This document shows positions 40,343 through 52,487 of a stretch of DNA of 64,000 nt, piece after piece. The number at the start of each line of letters is the position of its first letter. Positions within the stretch are counted from its first letter, which is position 1. The stretch is from Prorocentrum cordatum (Eukaryota; Sar; Dinophyceae; Prorocentrales; Prorocentraceae). A model generated the notes under the pieces. That model saw only the letters and a list, made by a program, of their open reading frames with translations, ran no database searches and had not been told where the DNA came from. The position numbers and the translations under genes were made by a program. The stretch lies in contig CAUYUJ010011159.1 of NCBI GenBank assembly GCA_963575745.1, positions 140,394-204,393 on the forward strand, read 5' to 3'.

Positions 40343-42047
40343 CTACGTTCCCATTATCATCCTTATCTCTCCACCTCCACCTCCTCCTCGGCCTCCGCGT
40401 CCACTTCCCCCCCCCCGTCCCGTCCTCCACTCGGCCGCGCATTCAAACCCCGCGCGCGCAATATTGAATAAAAAGAGGTTCCTGTCTGCAAGATGCAGCG
40501 CCAAGTGGTGTTTCGGCGTCGCGTCAAGGTCCGCCGCTCTGCAGCGCTGGACGTGCGACGCCATTGGTTCTTTCGTGGTAGCGACGCCCTCTGGAGACAC
40601 TATCACAGGCTGGGTCCGCATCACTTCAAAGAATCGCTGCAGCGCCACTCCCGCGCCCAAGAGCGGGCCGCCGAAACGACCGGCCCCTCCGTGAGCAGCC
40701 AGCTCGCCAACTACAAAGTTCAACAAAATACCGCACTCGCCTGCCTTGAGGCTCATGTGGCCGCCAGGATGCTGCGCGCACTGAATGCCGCGTTTCACCC
40801 CACCAGTCTTAAACAGCACCTCCCCCCCCCACCCGCCCCTCGCACATCGCGATTTCGAGCCGAACCCTAATGGCGACGAAGACTTGCGCTGGACCCTCAC
40901 CTCAAACGCCTGCAAACATGAAAAATCAAAAAGAGGTCCTGGGTAGAGTAGCCACGTTGTTTCCCCATCATCTTCGCTGTGAGGCCGTCGATGCGGTCCT
41001 TGGGTTCCATTCCTTCTGCATCCTGCCACTGTTTTAATTCGGCCCATATCTGACGAACACCAGCATCTTGGACCATTTTCTCGCCCCCTGTGAAAGCCCA
41101 TGGGTTCTCGAAAAGAATCCCCCAAAGACACGATGAAACGTGCCGCGTGACCACGCCCAGGTGCAGACAGCGCATCGCATCGATTGCCGGCGCGCGAGCG
41201 GGGCTGGAGTGCAAGGAAGGGCAGAACAATGGACAACGATGTTGCACGGGGTCGAGAACTAAACCTGTTTATGAGATAGCCTCGGCCTCCAGAACACGAT
41301 TTTCATGGGCAGACGCGTGGCAGCCGAAAGGGGCGCGATATCTTGCAGGGCTTCGGATGGCTCCAACCTGTCACCTCGAAGAAGGCGCGCGCCTGCAATG
41401 GTCGCGTCTGTGCGCATGCACCTGCTGCGGATATGCTTCTCGATGTTTTTGGAGTTGTGCCTGTGCCACCGTAGACAGTCAATGGGCTCTCTCAACTGCG
41501 CGCGCGTGCTGATGTTCACCTCAACCTCGCACTTCTGTACTGTGCCCTCATAATCATTATGTGACCGAAGAGGCCATTGCTCCGTGCTGTGATCCATAAT
41601 GTATTCGGGGTGGTGGTCGCGCGTGTCATCCTCGCGTAATTCACAGAACTGGCAGCAACTATCTTTCTGCGCCCACGAGGACAAACCTAGTGTACGAGAA
41701 TGTTCGCACCAGTCACCTTTTACGAATAACAACACTGCTGAATACGAAAGCTCTGGAACTGCGGGGGATTGACTCTGAGGCCACGGGTCGCCGCTATGCA
41801 TCGCCGCGGGCCGACGACTTCGCGCCACGCCCTCGAGTTGCCAACGAATACACGACAAAAGTGGAAACAACGCACGCCAAGCTCGGCACCCACATTGGCA
41901 TTCGTCACTCTTTCGCAATGCGCACAGCAGGTGCCTCTTGGCAGATATTAAATTTATGAGCCAGAAACCAACCGCTGAATCCCTGCGGCCTGCTGCTCGT
42001 TGAATGTACGCCACCCCGTCCACATGCGCCCCCACTGGAATGGGCAT
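40343..42047 (-). pseudogene. Broken member of a large repetitive dinoflagellate gene family
   Basis: Three consecutive minus-strand pieces in three frames read as one protein. 42047-41259: L-F-V-K-G-D-W-C-E-H-S-R-T-L-G-L, C-C-Q-F-C, C-E-V-E-V-N-I-S-T-R and G-D-R-L-E-P-S-E-A-L-Q-D-I. About 41200-40897: L-H-L-G-V-V-T-R-H-V, E-N-P-W-A-F and L-T-A-K-M-M-G. 40800-40450: M-S-L-K-A-G-E-C-G-I-L-L-N-F and A-T-P-K-H-H-L-A-L-H-L. I recall this motif series (G-D-W-x-E, paired cysteines, H-x-L-G-V, M-S-x-K-A-x-E, P-K-H-H) from a high-copy family in dinoflagellates. No enzymatic domain is known to me, and a transposon origin is plausible. Frame changes near 41250 and 40890 make this copy non-functional. 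Confidence 0.55.
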
Positions 42048-44224
42048 GGGGGCGCCCAGCAGCTATGCTTTGCTGTGCAAGAGGGTTCGTCTGATACGCA
42101 GGGGTGTCCATGATGCTTTCAGGGCGATGCTCGGGGCCCATGCGCATGCGATCAAAAATGCTGGGGTCTGATGCTAGTTCATATCATATGGCCTCGCACC
42201 CGAGCTTAACCGGCACGCTAGGGGCTGTTCTCAGGGGCGAGTTGTGTGCATTCATTGGGACTTGTGTCAGGTGCAAATGGTTTGGCTGCGGTAAAACTCG
42301 ATCTAAGTGCTCCTGGCATCTGCCTGACTGGAGCCCCTCTGGTCTCGCATACAGTTGAAAATGACCGCCTGGGACATTGGCTTCATAGCAAAAGTGACAG
42401 GCGACGCAAAACTGTTGAGCAGTGATTCTGCACGATCCTCATAACGACAATAAAGGTTTGAGCAAATTCGCGCCAGCATTCCGCTCTGTGCCAGTTGTGT
42501 TCTGCCACGTCTGCTGGCGCCCGCGAGCAGTGCGGCTCCTGTCACGCGCTGCCACGCATGCGAAACACCTGAAACAGCTCTGGCTGACCACCGGTCTCGC
42601 CTGGCCCCCGTCTGAACGTTGCTGCTACTGGGCGGTGCGTTTGGTCATGTTTGGGTCGCGTTGCCCCGTGGCCACGCAAAAGTTCAACGCAAATGGGCCC
42701 GAGGATCCTACCAGAAACGGACAACAACAAGTTTACGGACTCTGGGTTCGAAATCACGATGTCTGAAGCCACACGACGTCTGAAGCCAATGCCCCAGCCC
42801 TGTCCAACAGTCAAATGCAACTCCTGGCGCGCCGAGCAAGCCAGGCCGACTGCGCAGCAAACTAACTAGCTCGAATCAGACGCGGCCCCTCTCCTCCTTT
42901 CGCTCTCTCCCCTCTCCCCTCATCCTCTCCCGCCCCTCTCTCGCAATGTTGCTTTATATGATGCGCAGCTCATGCCATGTGAATGTTATGAGCGCTCTGC
43001 TTAGCTGCGGTCTAGTACTGATCTCGTCCGTGCCCTCCCAGCCCCTTTCCCACCATCCGCCATCATTCGCGCATTGCGCATGCATTCTGGCGTGCTGCTG
43101 TATTTCCAACGATTTCCAGCGCACCAACCGCGCCCAACGGCGTGGAATTCCAACGCATTCCAACGCATTTCCAACGATTTTCCAACTGCGATGGTTTCCA
43201 ATTATGTGTCCAACGACGTGGGCTTCCAACGGTGCCGCTTTCCACTCTTATTGTGCCGTGCGTTGCTTGATTTTTGTCACGTCCAGTCACCGAGAGCCAA
43301 CGTAGTTTGCTGAGCGGGCTGCGCAGGGCCAGGAGCAATTCAACGTCACAGTGCGCGAGCGGAGCTACCGCGCATCACGAGGCCCGCCAGTGCAGCCCCA
43401 TTCTGGCGAAAGCAACGCGCGGCAACTCTGGCCGCGCAGAGACGTCGTCTGCGCTGAAATCACGGGCCAGCGCGCATCTTGCGCCAAATGCGGGCACGGC
43501 AAACATCCTGCGTTGTGCGAGAGCAATCCGAATATCTCGTCTTGGCCCACTCTCCCAGCACCTCTCCCGTGCGCCGTCGCCCTCCAGCCCCCGCCAGGAA
43601 CCGTCGTGGCCGACTTCAACCGAACGCAGGCGCCGATCTCGCTTCTCTTGCTCAGCCAAGCTTCCTGACGAATTGCTCCCCTCACATCCACCTCCGCCGC
43701 CCTCGCCCCTCCACCTCAACGTTTCCGCCTCTCGTTGACATTCGCCTTTGTCTTCGTCTGTTTCGTCGTTACCATTGCCCTATGCTTTCATTTTCGTTGA
43801 TAGATTGGGTCATGTTTGGCTCCGCGCTGGCTGCTATCCACTTTTACTTATCGTCGCCCACTGTGCACCTGCAAGGAAACAAGGGTGGCAGAGCGGGCGG
43901 GGCGACGCTGACGGACCCAGGGAATGTTGGACGCAAGACTATCGGACGATCTGCCCTTGTGCCACGGCCGATGCTGACATTGCTCTCGCACGCAGAGGGC
44001 GGGGGCGGCCGCGCAACCGGCACTCCCTCTGCCGACGACCACGTCGTTGTTGTTGTCATCGGCGAAGTTGGCCAGCTCGACGCGCCCGCCGCCCTAGCGG
44101 CAGCATTTTTCAATCAGGCACGCATCCCTTCAATGGCCATGCCACCCGCTCCTTCCCCCTTCTTCGCAGCCGCGTCAATTATAGGTACACTCCAGGTCAG
44201 AAAATATTATTCGATCGTTTTATG
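42048..44224. other. Intergenic, possible 5' remnant of the minus-strand family gene, else nothing recognised
   Basis: Minus-strand open frames at 42147-41905 and 42820-42542 could be older N-terminal pieces of the neighbouring pseudogene but show no motif I recognise. 43100-43240 has repeated TTCCAACG/ATTTCCAACG words. Confidence 0.4.
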
Positions 44225-44512
44225 GATGCAATGCTGCACCGATGCAATGCTGCATCGAGTCAATGCTGTATCGATGCAATGCTGTATCGATGCAATGCTG
44301 TACCAGTGCAAGGCTGCATCAATTCAATGGTTATCGATGCAATACTGTATCGTCGCAATGTTGTGTCAGTGCAATGCTGTATCAGTGCAGTGATGCATCG
44401 ATGCAATGTTTGCACTGCTTTACCCATGCAATGCTGTATCAGTGCAATGCTTTATCGATGCAATGCTGCACCGATTGAATGCTACATCGATGCAATGCTG
44501 TATCGATGGGGC
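44225..44512. repeat. 16-bp minisatellite GATGCAATGCTGTATC
   Basis: About 18 copies, with substitutions mainly at GAT/AGT and TGTATC/TGCACC. It ends at ATGGGGCGACG. Confidence 0.92.
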
Positions 44513-44801
44513 GACGAACGACCAAGAAATTGTCGGCACTATGACAGAACGCACGACGACACACATCACCAATGCACAGTAGGAGGCACAATGCATGCGC
44601 GAATATGGGAGATAAGGAGGGTGGAGCGGCGGGAGAGGGATGGAGGAAGATGGGGCTACGAAAGAGGAGGTGAGGAAGAGAAATGACGATACTCACGGGG
44701 AAGGGAAGAGAGGACAGGGGGCGGGCGACGCAATGATGGGGCAGAAGAGGGAAGAGCGCCCGATACATACATAGCTAAATGTATAGAAAACAAACGATGA
44801 G

Positions 44802-44847
<46 letters not shown>

Positions 44848-47561
44848 TACACCGATAGAGGAAATCGTGGGAGATGGGTGGAGGGCGGCGCGCAGATGCG
44901 CGCGCGCGAACAGCGAAGAAAGCATAGCATGTCAGCGAGGCGAGGTCAGCACATTGCCCGCGCACCTTACATTGAGTGAAGTTCGTTTTACTCATGTCTA
45001 CGAGTCAAACTGGCGTTGTATCACACTGTCGCGTGGACAGACCCACCCATCAGCCACGCCGTCGAGCGCGCGCAGGCGGGCGGAATCGCGCTGGAGTGAG
45101 GAAGAGAAACGCGTGAGAGTTCAGGGGGTGGGAGGGGTGGGGGGCGCGCCACTCTGGCGTCGCATTGGGTCGGGCATCAATAGCGACATGTACTGGATCG
45201 AGCAGAAGGGGGCGAGCCGACGAGAGGCAATGGACCTAGGCAGCATTCCCTGCGCCGAGAGTTGCGCCCAGGCGGGCAACAAAAACGACATTCGAGGCCA
45301 CTGCGGCCCGCGCGCCACTGCAAGAGAGATGAGGAGGACGGCGGCTGAGGACAGCGAAAGGATTGGGATGCATTGAGGTCGATGGGGGAGGGAGGGGGGG
45401 GGGCATGAGATGAGGTGGTTGTTGTTTATGTCTGAGGTTTGAACATCCGTAGAGCAGCGGCGAGGACGTGGGAGGAGATGGGGCCATCGCTTGCATGTCA
45501 GGGCGGGGGCAGGAGGAGGCGGCGGAGGTGAGCAGTGCCGAGGAGGAGGACGGAGTGGGGAGTGCCTGCGCAACGGCGCGCCACAGCGGCCTGGGCGGCA
45601 TTGTGGAATTCGAATGCCCCGACCACCGTGCACCACCATGAATGAGAGGCCAGGCGAGATGTCGTCAGCGCTTGCTCGCGCGCTGCGACGATCCTCGAGC
45701 GTGAAAATCACGCTGTCGCACGAGCTAGCAGATGATGCGTGCTAGCTCTATAAGAAATGAGAGCCTGGCAAGCAGCTCTCACACCACGCGAGCACCTTTA
45801 CAACGCCCATGTGAATTCCAACGCACTCCAACGGCATTCCACCGACCCTTGTTGTCAATTCCAATGGCATTTCCGTGATACAGTCGTCAAAAACAGGCGA
45901 TGCTTAAAATCGGTTTCCAACGGCATTCCAACGGCAGCCGGGACCTCAGATACACGTGGATTCGTCAAACACGCGACGATTTTAAGCGGCACACATGGGA
46001 CCAGTAGTTTTGTTATGAGATAAATCGCATGTCAACCGATTGTGCATCGTTTTCTTGATGGGCTGAGCGTTTTTGGGTTTCTCATCCTTGATGCCCCCCC
46101 CCCCCCCCGCTCGCGCGAGAGCAGCAGTGCCGAGGCAAAATCTGCGCACGGCGTGGTCTGCTCAGGCAGCCTTGTGCTTCCTGGTCTTCGGCTTCTTCTC
46201 ACTGGCCCCCCCTGCGGCGTCAGCCTTTGATTTGAGGGCCTTCATCTTCGCTTCGTGGAATTAAGACTTCCCCTCTCGGGCATGGGCCTTGTCGGGCCCA
46301 GATGGTTTTTCATGAGAAACTCTCCTTGGCTCAAATCATGTGTTTGGCATGGTCGGGCGCGTCTGCCCTGGGACCCGACGTCCATGCCTCGTGGCCCGCG
46401 GGGCCTGGCGGGTGGAGGGCCATGGATGCGCCTGCGCCCGCTGAGTGCGCCGTGCCGCGCAGTCGGGCCCAAGCGGGGCCATCTCACGATCCCGTTCAAC
46501 AAGGCGCCGTGCCGCCCCGCGGCGCCGCGCTGCGCCGCGGTGTCGCGCCGCGCCGCGCGCGGCGTCGGCCCATCGTGAAGCGAAGTGTGTTTGGTGGCCA
46601 CAATTAGTTCCAGTGGCTTGAGGTCTTTAGGGTTTCCGTGGTGCCGAACGTACGTAATGCAAGTGTTTTTGTCGTATCAATGTACACATGCTATACTATA
46701 GAAGGGTCGTATATTGGGCCTGGAGTGTTCGGGCCTGGGGCGTTTGGGTGTTCCGCTTCGGGGTCTGGCTGGTCTTAGGCTTGGGCCCTGGGGCCTCTGG
46801 CGTCTCGGAAGCTCTCATGCATGTGCGCGCAGACTTGTGATTGGGGCCAAAACCCGGCGCGGTTTGCGAAGCCCCAAAATCAACGTCTAAACTTTTGAAA
46901 ATATTGACGTCCGCGTTGGGGGGGGGGAGTCTGCAGCCCTGTCTGTCTTCGAAGAGGTTTTGCAATGGCCCTCCCTGCTGCTGCTGTTGCGCGCTTTGCT
47001 GGTGCGGGCTGCGCTCTCCTCCTTCTCCCCTTCGGCTCCTCGGCTCTTTGCTCTGCGTGATGCTTCGCTGGTTCGCTGGGCTGGCTTCGCTGCTGCTGCC
47101 AGGGTCACTTGCGGCCCTTTTTTTGCGGGGCGTCCGTGGGCCCAGCTAGATCGGGTCTGCAACCTTGGCCCAGGGATTGCCGAGGCGCCCCCACCGCCTA
47201 AGGCCCAGGTTGCCCCCGCCCCTTCTGCCGCCTGATGGCCAGGAGGTCGCGACCTGGCGCCCCTAGCGCTGCCTGGGTCGAGGGGGCCGTAGTCGTGGAT
47301 ACCACTTAACAAAATGACGGGTAGTGTGGAATTCAGTACATGCGTCGCTTTTGGGTTCGGTCACCAATGTGAGACGCCCCTGCAGTTTCTTTGGCGATTC
47401 CTGTGAATAGCAGCGTGGCTTTCGAGCGAGGTGTGTAATCTGGCACTATGAACACTCTTTGGATGCATTGCCCCCAGCCGTTTTGGCCCCAAGCTTGAAT
47501 TCTGAAACACACACGCACATTATTTGACAAGACGTGCATGGGATGACCAGAACATCAGCAC
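44513..47561. other. Intergenic, no gene recognised
   Basis: There is a (GA)n microsatellite at 44806-44844. ATTCCAACG words at 45815-45935 are similar to those at 43100-43240. A C-run lies at 46095-46110. 46260-46610 is GC-rich with short open frames on both strands. No protein domain or structural RNA was identified. Confidence 0.45.
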
Positions 47562-50500
47562 ATGTCTTCGGATGATGATTGGCTTCAGACGACCGTGCAA
47601 AGCAGTGATGGACGTCACGATTGGTTTCAAACGTTGAGCCGGGCTCGATCAGCTTCAAATATTGACCCCCAGCCTGGAGATGGCGATCTTGAAGAGTCGT
47701 GGTTGCCAGAGAGAACGTTAGAGCATTGTGATATTATTGTTATAACGGCAGCTTCTCGCCAGGAGGAAGCCCACATGAAGTCCATCAGAGATGCTGCCGT
47801 GCCGCCAGGTGGGACACATGCACGCCGCATCGGATTTCAGTCTTCGCCAGCTGCAGATTCGAGTTTGACCGCCAGGAAAAGGCCCGCTGCCTATTCGAAT
47901 GGATGCGTCGAGAAGGACCCGTACGGTGACCTAGGCAAACATATGTTGTATCCGACAGTTGAACACGCCACTCGGCCTTCGAGCAGCGCGAGCCTCGCAG
48001 CTGACATCGACGTCCAACCGTCGAAAATTCATAGGATGATGACAGCGCTCGCCTGCGCAGCCTACGACACCGCACGGGAGGCCATAAGCATGTTTGTGCA
48101 GAAAGCAGCTCATCAGTGTAAACGGCGGCAAGGTAGCACATTGGTGCAGCCAGTCTGCGCCGTGAGATACAAAACACACGACGGGACCAAATGCAAACAT
48201 ATCAGAGTGACAACTTTTTTCAAAGACGAAGATGGCGAAGAGCACCCCGCGACTCATAAGGGCGCCCACGAACTTTTCGTTACAGAAGGATGCTTCGCAA
48301 TGGCGTTCAGGCAGCTGTCAGGCCCAGATGAAAGAATCATGATTGTGAAAGTCCCGCAGCCAACGCTGTTGAGGTGCATCAATAGCACGAAGGCAGAGTG
48401 TATAGCAGCGGCCCTCGACCACTTACAACTACCATGCGGCAGTTTGATAGACGCGGAATCCCATCGAGTGGTCAATGCGCTTGTATGCGACGGCTTCCTT
48501 GGGAACCTCAGGGTTGAGAGGGCTCTGTTGCGCGACTCGCCTACCAGAACTTCGATCGGCCTGTTGTGCGACGCGCACAAGGAAGCCACAGTGCAAACCC
48601 TTGCGATGGCAACGCTGGAGCCGTCGGACACCCACATGATCAGGTTCGCGCTCGCGTTGCAGGGTGGTGCCAGAAGCGATTTTCGGAGGGAGTTGCAAAC
48701 CATCTTGCGGGAGCAATTCGTTATCAGAAAAAAGTGGGAATTGCCCAACTGAGGCAGCACCGCACAGACGTGCAATATTTGATTTGTTTATTCCTGGTGC
48801 AACGCCACATGATAAATACCGCAGGGGCCTGATCGAGAAGTTATTCAATGGAGACATGCGCCTTCGAGGACGGGTGGGGCACTATTGCAATGGTTGTTGT
48901 TCTTCGTATCGTGAGACGCTGCGGTTGTTTCTCAAAGAGGATGCGCAGGCACTTGCTGGGGCGGGCATCAGCGTCTTGCAGCGGGGCAATTGGACGGGGG
49001 CGTCGGAGTGCATCAATGGGATTGGTCTGGCATCGCACGTGCACGGGCTCGCTCCACAGGCATGGTTGAGAACAGTTCCAGCAAGGGCGGCTGCTTCCAA
49101 GGGGGGGGGGGGGGGGGGGGGCACGGGCGCAGAGCGACGCAGCTGGCGCGGCAAATGGAGAGTCGCAGTCGGCAGCGCCAGCAGGCGATGTCGCACAGGA
49201 GGGGGGCGGGGGCGCGGGGGGGGGGGCGCGCTGGGCGGCGACGCGTCCGTCTGGCGCCAGGACGCCGAGTCCAGAGCCAACGACGCCAGGAATTTGATCT
49301 CGAGCGGCCCCTTCGAGGATGACCTCCTCATCGCGCGCGTTCAGCACGGCCCGTGCGAGACCCTGATCTTGAAGCAGCTGGCGCTTTCTGGAGTGTCGCG
49401 GGAGCGCAAGCAGCAGGTGAGATACCTTCGCGACGGCGCAAGGACTTATCAGTTGTGGGGGGCCCATCGTGGCGAAGCTGAGGGGGCTTTCCAGGAGGAC
49501 GCGGGCGCCCTGCTAGCGGACGAAGATCGGTGGCGAACCGTTTCAGACTCCACCGAGGCGCAATCAATGAAGTTGTGCATCCTCTTGGCACGGATGGCTG
49601 CCGCAGCTTACGAGGTGGTCGAAGTTCCTCACAGGTGGTGGCCGTGCAAGACTTCTGCAACCTTGTATGATGATGCCCTTGGTGACCTAAAGAACCCAGA
49701 GCACTCTAATTGTTGTTTGGACGCTTACACTTCTGACTTTCTCAGCTACTACGCCGACGCAGTGGGCGGGTCTTGTGCGAGGGCCGAGCTCATGGCGCTG
49801 CTCTCGGTGATGGAGACAGACACGGGGTCAACGGAGAGAGAGAGCCCTCGACGAACGACAGGAGGAACAAGTTCAGAGTCATGACCCACGAGAAGCACTT
49901 GGACGAGCTCTCGGCATGGTTCTGTTCTCGCAGGTGTCGCTCGGACCGCAGAGATGTAGGCAAGAACCTGGTGCCGCAGAAGCGCCCCCGCGGAGCCGCG
50001 GTCACGGCGCGGGGCTGCGGCGACGCGCGGCCGCCCCCGAACAGGCACTCTTGGACGTGGAGGGCTTTCGTCCACGTGCAGGCCAAGGGTCGGTGCATGA
50101 CGGGGGCGGCCGCGGCCGAGATCAGCCAGGCTTATCGGAATCTGACTGCCGAGGAGAGGCCGTTCTACCAGGAGCTCGGCGAGCTTGCCGCGACGCAGAG
50201 GGCAGCGGGTCACCGCAGCTTCCCAGAGAACGCGAAGCCCCCCAGAGCGCCTCGGTCAGCTGGGCGCGGCAGGGGCGAGCCCCAGCCGTCGGCGCCACTC
50301 CCCCTCCAGGACGGTGCTCAACAGCCCCGTGGTCCTGAAGGCGATGTCCGAGCAGTTAGGCTTGCGCCTGCGGCCTCGGCTTCTGTGGAGGCGCCGACGC
50401 CGTTCGGCCGCATCCTGGCCGAGTCGCAGTTGGCCCTCAGCCGCGAGCGCGCGCGGGCCGCCGACGAGGCGAAGCAGGAGCGGGCCAGAGTGTCAGAGTT

Positions 50501-52487
50501 TCGGGACAATTCTCGCCAAGTTGTTGATGGGGCTGCAGAGTCTTGGGCGATTGTCGGAGGGGCGGCGGCGAACTCGGAGCTGACAGTGCCGATGAGCGAG
50601 CTATCTGCTGAGCCGTCCCCAGTCCTCGCGATGACTTGGCATCGTTCTGCGGACATTGTGAGAGAGGCTTCCCTGCAGCACCTGGCCAAGACTACGGTGA
50701 AGGCGAACGTGGAGAGATGGCAGGGGCTTCATTATTACGTTCGTTGTGAAGACGTGCCAAAGCTCGGGAAGGCCCCGACTAACCGCCGACGCTGCCACGA
50801 AGCTCAACGATGCATCTGCGCGGGCGACGGGCTGGCACTGGCAGCATTACAGAGCAAGTTGTTTGAATCATTTCGGATATGCTCACGCATACATTCGGAC
50901 TTTCGGCTTCTATTGAAGACAGGACACCTGGTTGCACGTCTACAGATGACCCGTCCGGTACGCTTTAATCCTTTTGATCCTCCCGCCGAGCCTCTTCCAG
51001 ATATTGTCGAGGATAGTTGGGGGCACGTGCCTTTGTTTTACGAGAAGCCGACCAGGCCAACCTTCGCGATGCTGGATAGGGCCCCCGAACGAGATGAGGC
51101 AGACACTTTGGGCGTAGAGGCGTTTGTACTTCAATGGTCCGACAAGCTCGTCGTCCCTACGATGTGGGAGTTCCTGGCTAGTACCGACTGGCGACAGGCA
51201 AGGACTTTGACACTGACTTGGTATCAACTGGTGTGCTTCCCGAAGCGACTGCATCAACCATTACAGCCGCGTCATCAGCGAATCCAGGCCACGAAGTTCG
51301 AGCCGATCGACCTCTTGGGCCTGGTTCTCCCGAAGAAGTCCCGAGACAAGGCTCCGCGAGGCCGCGGGCGAGGGCGAGCTCGCCGCGCTCGAGGCCGGGG
51401 TCGCGCAGGCCCGCGGGGCGAGGCGTCGGGGCGCGCTGGCCGCGGCCGAGGGCGGCGGGGGCGCGGCGCCGTGGCCATGGGGGAGGCGCTCTTCGACAGC
51501 ACGTCCTCCGACTCGGGCCTGAGCTTGCAGAAGGGGCACAGCGACGACGACGCGGAGATCCAGGAGCAGCCCGATAGAGGTTCCAGGGGGAGGTGGGTGG
51601 GGGAGGTTAGACAAAAAAACACGTTTTGCACGGCAGGTTTATCCTGGGCACGACGGTCGTGTTTTTTTGGTCCGAGGTCGTCGTTGAGTTTGGTCCCAGG
51701 GCTTGACTCTGACCCGCAAGGCGCTCGAATCGACCACCCGTCGAGTCGAACGCCGTGCCGATCAGAGCCATGTCCGATGGGGCTAGCATGGGATCTCCCA
51801 GGTTCGGTCGGCATGAACCCAGACGTGGGCGGGGACCTGTTCGATCCCGCTGGTGGCTCGGAGTCGGAGGTGTCCGTTGGCGGCAGCGTCGCCGACGATG
51901 TCCAGGCGCCCATCGCCGACGGCAATTTGGACGAGGCCCTCCGCGAGATGGAGGGCGCCCCTGCAGATGCTGACCCACCTCCTGCACCTCCTGACCCACC
52001 TCCTGCGCCTCCTCTCGCACCTCCTGCAGGCGGGCTTGCGCCCGTGCTCGGCGAGCCGCCGCTGTTTGAGTTGGCCGCCGACCCTCCGAAGCCAGGCGCC
52101 CGAAATCCTCTTCGCTTCGTCGTCAAAGTGTGGGGGTGCGGCAGCTGCGACTACTTGAGGTTTTACCCCGAGAAGTCCCAAATCGTGGCTGAATGTAACA
52201 CTCATTGCTCGTGTTTCAAAACCAAGACCGTTCGTAGTTCAGACGTGCCAGCTTTGGTTGGCCAGGGTAGGTGTGTAGGCTTCCTATTGGCGTGGTTGCG
52301 CCATCATGGCCGTTGTAAGACCCAGGTTGATCACGTGTACTGTCCAGACCCCTCGTTTGAAGAGCGAGATGCGCGTCGGTCCTTGTTCGAGAGTTTCTCT
52401 GCGAATGTAGCCGAGGTTCGGGGCCTCTTGGAAGCCGAGGCGCCCCGACGCAGCGGTGACAGTAATGAGCCCAAGCGGGCACCGTAG
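47562..52487 (+). CDS. Large family protein with HMG-box-like segment, RG-rich region and C-terminal Cys/His cluster; two frame changes
   Basis: Three overlapping frames read as one protein of about 1,600 residues: 47562-48752, about 48750-49850, about 49850-52487. The first break is explained by one extra base near 48741-48748; the second lies near the GA-rich stretch at 49840-49855. The first part has a C-H-K/V-R-Y-K-T-H-D region and G-T-x-x-x-x-H-I-R-V-T. The second has D-L-F-I-P-G-A-T-P-H-D, C-N-G-C-C, and poly-Gly from a ~19-base G run at 49101. The third starts with K-F-R-V-M-T-H-E-K-H-L, then W-R-A-F-V-H-V-Q-A-K-G-R ... I-S-Q-A-Y-R-N-L-T-A-E-E-R-P-F-Y, resembling an HMG-box-like helix pair. 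An R-G-R-G-R tract, acidic/proline linkers and C-G-S-C-D ... C-N-T-H-C-S-C-F-K-T-K follow, a likely zinc site. It appears to be a repetitive dinoflagellate family. It ends at TAG 52485-52487. Function is unknown. Confidence 0.65.

Noticed and set aside
43479-43520. C-A-K-C-G-H-G-K-H-P-A-L-C resembling a zinc knuckle
   Set aside because: Isolated in a short compositional frame with no neighbouring Gag or other domain; could be chance.
46315-46341. CCTTGGCTCAAA as a leader relic
   Set aside because: About 11 of 21 match and no recognisable gene follows.
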